Assembly (NCBI GenBank): GCA_003218815.1
Contig: QHON01000176.1
Span: 1-9,195, forward strand
Source: Verrucomicrobiota bacterium
GTDB lineage: Bacteria; Verrucomicrobiota; Verrucomicrobiia; Chthoniobacterales; UBA10450
Length of the DNA stretch: 9,195 nucleotides
Direction of reading: 5' to 3'
Part shown: in pieces, positions 1-6,019 of the stretch
Numbering within the stretch: the first letter of the stretch is position 1
Layout of the letters: each line of letters begins with the position of its first letter
The notes under the pieces: generated by a model
What the model was told of the DNA's origin: nothing
What the model saw: the letters and a program-made list of their open reading frames with translations, nothing else
Databases searched by the model: none
Program-made: the position numbers and the translations under genes

Positions 1-962
1 GCTGAATGTGCTGTGGCCGGAGACGTAATCGGGAAACGGCGGCGTCACAATGAACGACGCCCACATCAGGGTTGGTTCAGCGAAGGCAATCGCGGTCACC
101 GGACGCCAGAAATGGAAGGTGTACTTGGCATCCCAGGTGCAAATGGCAGCATCGGCCATGGCGATGTTCAATAAGGCAAATAGCCTTGCGTTTTCCTCGA
201 GCGTGTTGCCTTGCCCGGCGGCGATAATCTGCGCAATACTGTTCCAGTGGCCTGGAGGCGTCTCGGTGCCGGCGCCATCGGCCCAAAACAAGGCGATCTG
301 GGTCTGATCTGCTGTGCGCGTCGAGCCGAGAGCCGCGCCGAGCTCCTTGACCTCGTTGTAATCCGCCGCGTACTGGTCGCTATCGAGGGAGGGTGGGCCC
401 GGCGGCCGGAACTGGGAACTGCTGCTCATTCCAAACGGCACGACGAATCCCCATTGCGGCAGCAAATATGGACTGAAGGGTCAGGTGGCGGGACTAAGGC
501 ATCGGAGCCATCATTGGCGCGCGCGGCGAGAATTTGGTTTGCCACGAATTCACCCCACACGATGCCGGCGGTCTTTTGCGGCCCGTTGGGGATTGCAGCG
601 AGAATCGCAGCGTGAAGCGCATCGAAGCTGGACGCAGCAGCCGGGAACAAATTGACGAGCGCCTGGTGCGCTGCGGCGCTGGCAGCGGCTTCGCGTGACG
701 CGCTGCTCGGCGCTGAGCTTTGCACCAGGTAAGGTTCGTTGGTGCGGGCAATGCCGTTAACCGCGTCGTAGATTGAGACGTGAAGAATGGCAAGACGTCG
801 GGAGGCGATAGGTGGTGCTGTGCTGCCGCCACGAATGGCGTTGAGGGCGGCGGTGTTCCAGTCGGTCACCACGTCGGCATTGGCCGGTGTGCCAATACTC
901 GACACCAGATTTATAGCGCCGACCCAGGCTATAAAGATTAAACCTCTGAAAAAAGCGCTCAT
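1..962 (-). pseudogene. Vanadium-dependent haloperoxidase-like secreted protein, frameshifted and cut by the window edge
   Basis: Starts at ATG 962, chosen because a perfect AAGGAG lies 7 bases upstream (970-975); GTG 968 is the alternative in-frame start. The N-terminus is a signal peptide with likely cleavage after a TPANA motif. The first frame continues to the region PPPDP near 480 and then hits a stop at 426-428. From about 480 the homologous reading continues in another minus frame (codons starting 480, 477 and so on to 3) with PYLLPQWGF, QFRPPGPPSLDSDQYAADYN, KYTFHFWRPVTAI and finally PDYVSGHSTFS at the left edge. The Lys and Arg of KYxFxFWRP and the SGH motif match the vanadate-binding signature of the PAP2/vanadium chloroperoxidase superfamily. 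The remaining C-terminal motif lies outside. These enzymes oxidise halides with peroxide, though for bacterial secreted homologues the substrate is usually unknown. The frame break also lacks several residues usual for the family, so I read it as a true lesion; an assembly error remains possible. Confidence 0.8.
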
Positions 963-993
963 GAGCACTCTCCTTTCAGCGAATAGCGGCCTC

Positions 994-1023
994 GTTTTAC
1001 GCTTTATCGGATTTTTGTGTCAA
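994..1023 (-). promoter_or_regulatory. Sigma70-like promoter for the haloperoxidase-like gene
   Basis: On the minus strand an exact TTGACA (-35) lies at 1023-1018, followed after 18 bases by TAAAAC (999-994), a 4 of 6 match to the -10 consensus. It sits about 32 bases upstream of the start at 962, leaving room for a short leader carrying AAGGAG at 975-970. The -35 is strong and the -10 mediocre, so this is a reasonable but unproven assignment. The rest of the divergent spacer up to 1244 shows no clear promoter for the plus-strand gene. Confidence 0.5.
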
Positions 1024-1244
1024 GCTTGTTTAGAGCCACTCTTTCCGGCACGACAACTGAATGACTCAATTCCGCAGGTTAACGTTTATCATCGCGGAGC
1101 CATCTTATCGGCGCCGATGCGGCAGTGGTTAAGCGTTACGTAGGGCAAGCGAAAACCGGCGGTTGATGGATCTGACAGGACGCACGCGCTGGCTCTGGCG
1201 CGCGCGAATCCCTAGTAGCGAGCCGCTGCGTAAAATCTCCAGCC

Positions 1245-2048
1245 ATGAAACGAACAGCTGCGCACCTTGCCGTCGCTTTCTGCGTTGTATGCTCGGTGCG
1301 CGCCGATCAGACGACCCAATCGGTGCAGCAAGCCCTCGCAGACCAAGGCTTTTACTACGGCAACGCTACTGGTGAAAAGAGCGCCGAAACTACGGCCGCG
1401 ATTCGGCGTTACCAAATTCGCAACGGGTTGCAAGTCACTGGCGAGATCAATCCGGAGACACTTCGCTCGCTTAACGTGCCGTCGAATTCAGCCTCATCGC
1501 GTCAGGTCACTCCTACTTCTCCCGTCACTCAGCCAACCCCTTCCCGCCCTGATTATAGCTCGCGGGTTGGACCGGTTTTGTCGTCGCGTTCATTTGGCGA
1601 GTCGGATCGGCGGGTCGAGACGAACCAGGGTTTCGTTGGTACGCCGTATGAATGGGCGCCGGCTTGGATAAACGTGCGCATCGTCGCAGAAGTGCAGCGT
1701 CAGCTGGTGATTCGCGGATATTATCAAGGCTGGATCGACGGCAGGTACGGGCCCAGGACAGCGTTCGCGGTGCGCGTGTTCCAATCGCGCTTGGGAATTT
1801 CGCCGACCGGTCAGCTCGACATGAGGACGCTCGACGCGCTCGGATTGCCTGCCGAGAACGTTGCGTATTTGGAGTCAACACCCTGGCCGTCTGGAAGCTG
1901 GGTGCGGGCGGACAAAAAATTCAAACACGGAAAGTGGAAAGCGAAGTGGAAAAAGCATCATCACGACGACGATGGTTATGAATACGCTGATGAGGATGAG
2001 CAGGGGAATGGTCATGGCCATGGTCACGGTGATCATGATGACGACTAG
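1245..2048 (+). CDS. Exported protein with two peptidoglycan-binding domains and a His/Asp-rich tail
   Basis: 267 residues. The N-terminus is a signal peptide (hydrophobic AVAFCVVCSV, probable cleavage after VRA near residue 20). Two PG_binding_1-type repeats follow: residues about 22-78 (QQALADQGFYYG, TTAAIRRYQIRNGL, VTGEINPETLRSL) and about 143-202 (QRQLVIRGYYQGWIDGRYG, VRVFQSRLGI, PTGQLDMRTLDALGL). A Ser/Thr/Pro-rich linker of roughly 65 residues separates them. These domains bind the cell-wall peptide stem and usually accompany a hydrolase, but no catalytic domain is visible here, so a structural or wall-anchoring role in the periplasm is inferred. From residue 224 the tail is first Lys-rich (KWKAKWKK), then HHHDDD, acidic, and ends in alternating Gly-His and Asp residues. 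That tail could bind metal ions; this is a guess from composition. No strong Shine-Dalgarno is seen before ATG 1245. The next gene converges 79 bases downstream. Confidence 0.88.
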   Translation: MKRTAAHLAVAFCVVCSVRADQTTQSVQQALADQGFYYGNATGEKSAETTAAIRRYQIRNGLQVTGEINPETLRSLNVPSNSASSRQVTPTSPVTQPTPSRPDYSSRVGPVLSSRSFGESDRRVETNQGFVGTPYEWAPAWINVRIVAEVQRQLVIRGYYQGWIDGRYGPRTAFAVRVFQSRLGISPTGQLDMRTLDALGLPAENVAYLESTPWPSGSWVRADKKFKHGKWKAKWKKHHHDDDGYEYADEDEQGNGHGHGHGDHDDD

Positions 2049-2127
2049 TCTGCGCTGGGATTCTTGCTGCAGGTGATGTTGGCTTCGCGCACCGGAAATT
2101 ACCGGCTGGCCGGCGGGCGATCTCATT

Positions 2128-4143
2128 CTATCGCGTTTCGGCAAAGACTTTCTGAACCAGCTCTTCAAAGCGCGGATCACCGCGCAATCCGTCGAGGAGC
2201 GGATTGACTCTAAGTTGCAGCGCGAACCAACTAGGTTCCTCCACCGTTTTTGCCATCCAGGAAAAAGCCTGTTCGGTATCGCCGAGTCGCATATACGCCA
2301 TCATGTAGTGATAAGCGGGAACATGCTCACCTCGCGCGTTTTTCTCCTGTAACTGTTCCAATTGCTTTCGCGCCAATGCGCGCATTGCGGCGTCCAATCC
2401 CGATGCGGCGAACGTTTCCTCGAGAAGTCGCGCCTGTTCGGGCTCACCGCTCAAGGCCAACGCCGCGCGCCATTGAATGATCGCCTCAGCCGGCATTCCG
2501 CTCATTTGGCAAGCATCAGCGAAATATTCGTGCGCGGCGGCGTAGCCAGGATACAGGTCCAGCGTTTTGGCGAACTGGCTTCGGGCGCGATCGTAATCGC
2601 GCAGGAAAAAATAAATTCTTCCCGTATGCAGCTGCAAGCCGGGAAAGAATGGGTCGAGCTGGTTGGCGCGCTCAACTTGCCGGAGCGCTTCATCTCCGCG
2701 TCCAAATAAGACAAGGCAGAGCCCGTAGTGGTGCCGGATGTCGGCAAAGCTCGGATTTAATTCCGCGCCGCGATGAAATGCGCGTTCGGCCGCGGGCCAG
2801 TTTCTCTTATAATAAACCTCGACCCCTGCGTACGAGTTGATTGCGTCACCTAGCGTGTCATCCAACTCCAGCGCTTTGTTGACCGTAGTTTCCGCCTGAG
2901 GCCAAATGTCTGGCGGCAGGATGCCGTTGCACGCCCCAAAGCAATAGTAAAGACTGAGACCCGCGTAGGCTGGCGCGTAAGATGGATCGAGTTCGATTGC
3001 TTGTTGAAAATAATCGCGAACTTTTTCGTAACCAGGCGCGAAAAAATTCCGCCAGAGATGACGCCCCTTTAAATAGAGTTCGTGCGCCTCGGTGTTGGTT
3101 GTCGGTCGCGCCGAAATGGCCCGCCGTTCCGCGCGGCTCAGTCGGGCCTGCAACGCCTCGGCGATCTTCGCGGCGATATCGCTTTCGACGGCAAAAATAT
3201 CGATCAACTCGCGATCGTATCGCTCCGCCCAAAGATGCGAATCGTTCTCGGCGTCGATAAGTCGAACATTGACGCGAACATGGTCGGCCGCTTTCTGAAC
3301 CGCGCCTTCCAGGATATTGGCGACGCCGAGTTGCTTTGCGATCTGGGAGATGTCCTCGGTTGAACTTTTGAATCGTTGCGTCGAAGTCCGCGAGATGACT
3401 TTAAGGTCGCCGATCCGCGAGAGTCTGGTCAGGATTTCCTCTTGAATGCCGTCGGCAAAATAAGCGTTCGCCTTGTCTTCACTCAGATTTTCAAACGGCA
3501 GGACTGCGATCGATTTGCGCAAAGTCGTCGCGCTCGCCTCGATCTTTTTCTCGCGCTCTTCATCTTCTTTAAATTTTTTCGGCGTCTCCGGATTGCCAAT
3601 TTGATCCGAGTAGAGGTTAACGAGGGAAAGCGTTGCGCCGTGTTTTACTTCGCACGTGCCTAAGTCATGTAAGAGCTGCCGCCACCGCGCGTATTCCTCC
3701 AGGTCCTCGGCAACGCGTTTGGACAACAAGATGTGACCCGCGTCTCCGCAATCCATCACCCGTTGCGCGATGTTGATTCCGGCGCCGGCAATGTTCGCTT
3801 GTTCGTTTAAATCGGTGACTTCTTTGACAGGTCCGCTGTGGATCCCCATTCGCACTCGAAGCTCGGGATGATTTTTCAACGCCTTGCTGATTTCAAGCGC
3901 GCAGGCGACCGGTGCTTCCGGGCTTTCGTGAAAAACGAGCGCGCCGCCGTCGCCGGTCGGTAAGCGCAGCAATTTGCCTTCCGCTTCGGCGACGCGGAAT
4001 TGCTCGGTGCCGCGCACGATTTCCCGTAATTTTCGCAAGTGCTCGGTCTGTTCGTGAATGAGCAGCTTGGTATAACCCACGATGTCGATGAAAAGAACGT
4101 GCCCGATTTCGAACTTCACATCTGGCCCGAATTCGGACGGCAT
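2128..4143 (-). CDS. Class III adenylate/guanylate cyclase with TolB-like and TPR regions
   Basis: 671 residues from ATG 4143, preferred over TTG 4212 because AAGGA lies 5 bases upstream and the cyclase domain begins soon after. Residues about 14-180 form a class III cyclase homology domain: FIDIVGYT with metal ligand D20, PTGDGGALVF with the second ligand D65, MGIHSGPV, and GINIAQR with N124 and R128 in the transition-state positions. The adenine-selecting Lys usual four residues before the second Asp is not there (Leu61), although K57 is close, so the nucleotide product is uncertain. A charged linker (about 185-205) leads to a TolB-amino-terminal-like segment (about 210-330: SIAVLPFENLSEDK, FADGIQEEIL, LEGAVQ, LWAERYDRE). 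Tetratricopeptide-like repeats fill about 345-600. No transmembrane segment is apparent, so it is probably cytoplasmic. It likely makes a cyclic nucleotide in response to a partner bound by the TPRs; the stimulus is unknown. The 3' end converges on the peptidoglycan-binding gene. Confidence 0.9.
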   Translation of the reverse strand: MPSEFGPDVKFEIGHVLFIDIVGYTKLLIHEQTEHLRKLREIVRGTEQFRVAEAEGKLLRLPTGDGGALVFHESPEAPVACALEISKALKNHPELRVRMGIHSGPVKEVTDLNEQANIAGAGINIAQRVMDCGDAGHILLSKRVAEDLEEYARWRQLLHDLGTCEVKHGATLSLVNLYSDQIGNPETPKKFKEDEEREKKIEASATTLRKSIAVLPFENLSEDKANAYFADGIQEEILTRLSRIGDLKVISRTSTQRFKSSTEDISQIAKQLGVANILEGAVQKAADHVRVNVRLIDAENDSHLWAERYDRELIDIFAVESDIAAKIAEALQARLSRAERRAISARPTTNTEAHELYLKGRHLWRNFFAPGYEKVRDYFQQAIELDPSYAPAYAGLSLYYCFGACNGILPPDIWPQAETTVNKALELDDTLGDAINSYAGVEVYYKRNWPAAERAFHRGAELNPSFADIRHHYGLCLVLFGRGDEALRQVERANQLDPFFPGLQLHTGRIYFFLRDYDRARSQFAKTLDLYPGYAAAHEYFADACQMSGMPAEAIIQWRAALALSGEPEQARLLEETFAASGLDAAMRALARKQLEQLQEKNARGEHVPAYHYMMAYMRLGDTEQAFSWMAKTVEEPSWFALQLRVNPLLDGLRGDPRFEELVQKVFAETR

Positions 4144-4258
4144 GAGATTCCTTCTACCACGATGTTGGAAATCTGACGAGGGATCAAGCAGGCGTCGGTA
4201 GCAAATGTCCAACGCAGGACCGGCCTCATCGTGAGGGATTTAACTAGGGAAAGCGATT

Positions 4259-4327
4259 TTACCGTGCTTCGGCAAAGACTCTTTGAATCAGCGCTCTAAA
4301 GCGTCGATCGTCACACAACGGATCACG
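4259..4327 (-). pseudogene. Fossil C-terminal tail of a cyclase/TPR-type protein
   Basis: Directly after the reductase stop codon (4328-4330), and in the same frame, the minus strand reads 22 sense codons before TAA at 4259-4261. The encoded end RRFRALIQRVFAEAR closely matches the C-terminus of the neighbouring cyclase, PRFEELVQKVFAETR. Over 19 aligned residues 11 are identical, and by hand alignment about 42 of 58 bases match (4262-4319 against 2131-2188). The peptide has no start of its own and would be made only by readthrough of the reductase TGA. The simplest reading is the remnant of a paralogous TPR/cyclase gene whose body was lost when the present arrangement formed. A partial duplication of the cyclase 3' end followed by divergence is the alternative. 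Confidence 0.7.
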
Positions 4328-5185
4328 TCAGAGCATTGGCAGCGGTTGATTTGATTTCGGCGGCGGAAAAGCACGGTCAAGGTCAGCCAGGTCTACTTTC
4401 GTCAGCTCGATGTCGATTGACCGCGCGTTATCGCGGACGTGCTTTTCGCTGCTTGCCTTTGGAATAGCGATTACGCCGGGTTGACGCAGCACCCACCCCA
4501 GCGCGATTTGCGCAGGAGTGGCGTCGCGACGTTTGGCAATTTTCTTGAGCGTCGCATTCTCAAGCAAACCTCGGCCGTGGCCGACGGGAGAATAAGCCAT
4601 GACGACTAGTTGATAGTTGAGAGTTGATTGTTGATAGAGTGGAAGAAGACCGGATTCAATCTCGCGATTTTCCAGATTGTACAGGACCTGATTCGCGGCA
4701 CAGTTTGCGCCCTCTTCGACCGACCAGAGGTCTTCCATATCATCGACATCAAAATTGGAAACGCCCCAGTGCCGAATCTTTCCGGCCACTCGAAGCTTCT
4801 CGAATGCTTCCACGGTTTCTGCGAGCGGCACGCTGCCACGCCAGTGCAATAGATAAAGATCGATCGCATCGATGCGAAGACGTTTGAGACTGCGCTCGCA
4901 TGCTTTTGGCAATTTCGTGCGTGACGCGTTATGCGGATAAACCTTTGTGACAACGAAAACGCGCTCGCGTTGGCCATCGATCGCGTCGGCTACCACTTTT
5001 TCTGCACCGCCTTCGCCGTACATTTCCGCGGTATCGATCAAAGTCATTCCGAGATCGATTCCCAGGCGCAACGCGGCAACCTCATCTGAGTGTGCACGTT
5101 TGGTCTCGCCCATGTTCCATGTGCCTTGACCCAGCGCCGGCACACCTCGCTCAGCGGGGCCATCTGGTAATTCGACTGTTTTCAT
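4328..5185 (-). CDS. Aldo/keto reductase
   Basis: 285 residues, close to the usual family length. The catalytic tetrad is visible: D51 and Y56 in IDTAEMYGEG, K81 in VVTKVYP, and H114 in YLLHW. Further family motifs are GTWNMG near residue 22, WGVSNFD near 140, NQVLYNLENREIE near 165, MAYSPVGHG near 196, GWVLRQPGVIAIPKASS near 230 and the end AFPPPKSNQPLPML. The family reduces aldehydes and ketones with NADPH in the cytoplasm; the physiological substrate cannot be told from sequence. The stretch at residues 184-193 (YQQSTLNYQL) replaces the short loop that normally links the LLP segment to the VMAYSP strand, and is encoded by a heptamer tandem repeat, making the loop a few residues longer than usual. 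No clear Shine-Dalgarno precedes ATG 5185; an octamer repeat tract lies 13 bases upstream. The cyclase follows on the same strand after about 184 bases, so co-transcription is possible but not evident. Confidence 0.93.
   Translation of the reverse strand: MKTVELPDGPAERGVPALGQGTWNMGETKRAHSDEVAALRLGIDLGMTLIDTAEMYGEGGAEKVVADAIDGQRERVFVVTKVYPHNASRTKLPKACERSLKRLRIDAIDLYLLHWRGSVPLAETVEAFEKLRVAGKIRHWGVSNFDVDDMEDLWSVEEGANCAANQVLYNLENREIESGLLPLYQQSTLNYQLVVMAYSPVGHGRGLLENATLKKIAKRRDATPAQIALGWVLRQPGVIAIPKASSEKHVRDNARSIDIELTKVDLADLDRAFPPPKSNQPLPML
4609..4636. repeat. Heptamer tandem repeat, four units, inside the reductase gene
   Basis: Four consecutive 7-base units on the plus strand share GTTGA followed by two variable bases: TA, GA, TT, TA (4609-4615, 4616-4622, 4623-4629, 4630-4636). 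On the coding strand the units read NNTCAAC. The tract is translated in frame as part of YQQSTLNYQL and leaves the reading frame open. The position corresponds to a surface loop before a conserved strand in the reductase fold, which may explain why it is tolerated. Confidence 0.85.
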
Positions 5186-5198
5186 TAATTTGATTAGT

Positions 5199-5222
5199 CA
5201 GGAAATCAAGAAAGCAGGAAAT
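5199..5222. repeat. Octamer tandem repeat, three units, upstream of the reductase start
   Basis: Three 8-base units on the plus strand: CAGGAAAT, then CAAGAAAG, then CAGGAAAT (5199-5206, 5207-5214, 5215-5222). Read on the minus strand, towards the reductase, the consensus is NTTTCCTG. The tract ends 13 bases before the reductase ATG. A matching tract in the same orientation relative to its gene lies at 5914-5937. Function unknown; it may be a member of a dispersed short-repeat family or a leader element. Confidence 0.65.
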
Positions 5223-5286
5223 AAGAATTAGTTGCACGCTAGCTACCTAGCTGCGCTACTGCCCAGGGCTTCCGCTGGCACGTGTT

Positions 5287-5312
5287 CTGCGTTGCTTAGA
5301 GTCGCGACGCAG
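5287..5312. terminator. Hairpin just after the small exported protein gene
   Basis: CTGCGTTGC at 5287-5295 and GCGACGCAG at 5304-5312 can pair as a nine-base stem with one G-T wobble and an 8-base loop. It begins 5 bases past the stop codon of the minus-strand gene ending at 5318. No U-tract follows on either strand, so it is at best an atypical intrinsic terminator or a 3'-end stabilising hairpin. Confidence 0.4.
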
Positions 5313-5317
5313 TAGAG

Positions 5318-5803
5318 CTAATGGCCGAAGCGCGGAAAGTGTCCGCTCGAATTCTCGTAAGAGGCTCCGGCACTAATATGAAATTTGTCGTTTCCCACCT
5401 CGCCGAAAATATATCCCTGTTCCACCTCGACACCGTATTTGCCCGTGGATCGCCCATACAAAAAGCCCACTTCCCCGCTGGCATAATCAAAAAGATTGGA
5501 GCGCTGCATATCCACAACCTCTTTGACCTCTTTGGATGAATCCTTGCCGGGCATTGCGGAGGCGTTGGCTTTCGGTGGTGCCGTCGCTTTTAACGCCGGA
5601 AGAAAATCAGGCGGCGTCGGTTCCATCCAGGTGAATGCGCTCAAGAAAGAGAAACGCTGTCCATCTGAGAGCGCCAGCGACGGAAAACGAAGCAAGGAGT
5701 TATTCAGCGCACTGAAGAAATCCGGGCGATCTGTCTGTTGCGCGGACAAGGGAAGGGAAAGACCAAGAAATCCCGCAACGGCAGAAAGCGCGCGCTTGGT
5801 CAT
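5318..5803 (-). CDS. Small exported protein of unknown function
   Basis: 161 residues from ATG 5803, chosen because GAGGA lies about 8 bases upstream and the start is followed by a clean signal peptide: MTKR, then a hydrophobic stretch ending LPLSA with probable cleavage before QQTD near residue 22. The upstream in-frame ATG at 5911 would bury the signal sequence behind 36 residues. The mature part begins DRPDFFSALNNSLLRFPSL, has a Pro/Ala/Lys-rich middle, and ends in about 50 residues of short alternating segments rich in Gly and aromatic residues (GEVGFLYGRSTGKYGVEVEQGYIFGE split across strands, then ISAGASYENSSGHF). The end looks like a few beta strands of an outer-membrane or surface beta protein, but it is too short to be a full barrel. 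I do not recognise the family. It is divergent from the serine hydrolase gene. Confidence 0.72.
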   Translation of the reverse strand: MTKRALSAVAGFLGLSLPLSAQQTDRPDFFSALNNSLLRFPSLALSDGQRFSFLSAFTWMEPTPPDFLPALKATAPPKANASAMPGKDSSKEVKEVVDMQRSNLFDYASGEVGFLYGRSTGKYGVEVEQGYIFGEVGNDKFHISAGASYENSSGHFPRFGH

Positions 5804-5913
5804 GAGAGAATCCTCAGCCAAAACGTCGGGAGCGCTAGCGAAATCTTGAGACGATGCCGGCTGAAGCGCCGCGGCAGTTGCCGAATACGACCAATCCGGA
5901 AACCCAACCAAGT

Positions 5914-5937
5914 ATTTCCTGTTTTCCTGGCTTCCAG
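5914..5937. repeat. Octamer tandem repeat, three units, upstream of the hydrolase
   Basis: Plus-strand units ATTTCCTG, TTTTCCTG and GCTTCCAG (5914-5921, 5922-5929, 5930-5937) share the consensus of the tract at 5199-5222 read on the minus strand. It lies 34 bases before the ATG at 5972 and 81 before the hydrolase ATG at 6019. The third unit is the most diverged. Same orientation relative to the downstream gene as the other copy. Confidence 0.6.
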
Positions 5938-5954
5938 ATTCGTTTCGTCCAAGC

Positions 5955-5962
5955 TATAAGGA
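5955..5962 (+). promoter_or_regulatory. TATAAGGA box: ribosome binding site for the leader ORF or a -10 element
   Basis: TAAGGA ends 9 bases before ATG 5972, good spacing for a Shine-Dalgarno. The overlapping TATAAG (5955-5960) also resembles a -10 box, with a weak TTCCAG 17 bases upstream (5932-5937). If it is a -10, transcription would begin near 5967 and the ATG at 5972 would have no ribosome site; the two readings exclude each other. Confidence 0.4.
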
Positions 5963-5971
5963 CCCAACCCG

Positions 5972-6019
5972 ATGAAGAGAATTCTTCTCTCTGCCATAAT
6001 GCCGCTGTCCATCGTCTGA
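5972..6019 (+). CDS. Possible 15-residue leader ORF overlapping the hydrolase start
   Basis: ATG 5972 opens a 15-codon ORF, MKRILLSAIMPLSIV, with a good Shine-Dalgarno (TAAGGA at 5957-5962). Its TGA (6017-6019) overlaps the hydrolase ATG (6019-6021) as TGATG, a layout typical of translational coupling. The peptide resembles the beginning of a signal sequence (Lys-Arg then hydrophobic). Two readings fit: a leader whose translation delivers ribosomes to the hydrolase start, which lacks its own Shine-Dalgarno, or an original signal-peptide start now separated from the gene by a frameshift. The hydrolase frame supplies a complete signal peptide by itself, which favours the first. Confidence 0.4.
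   Translation: MKRILLSAIMPLSIV

Noticed and set aside
2088..2120. CCGG-rich inverted repeat between the convergent peptidoglycan-binding and cyclase genes as a terminator
   Set aside because: The paired arms are only four bases (CCGG is itself palindromic) and no U-tract follows on either strand.
3376..3663. Long plus-strand open frames opposite the cyclase gene
   Set aside because: They are antisense shadows of a clearly coding GC-rich gene and show no domain, ribosome site or conserved motif.
4144..4212. TTG 4212 start adding 23 residues to the cyclase
   Set aside because: The extension lacks any ribosome site or family similarity, whereas ATG 4143 has AAGGA at proper spacing.
5241..5252. 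AGCTA-CC-TAGCT inverted repeat upstream of the reductase
   Set aside because: Arms of five bases with a two-base centre cannot form a stable hairpin, and no other evidence supports an operator.
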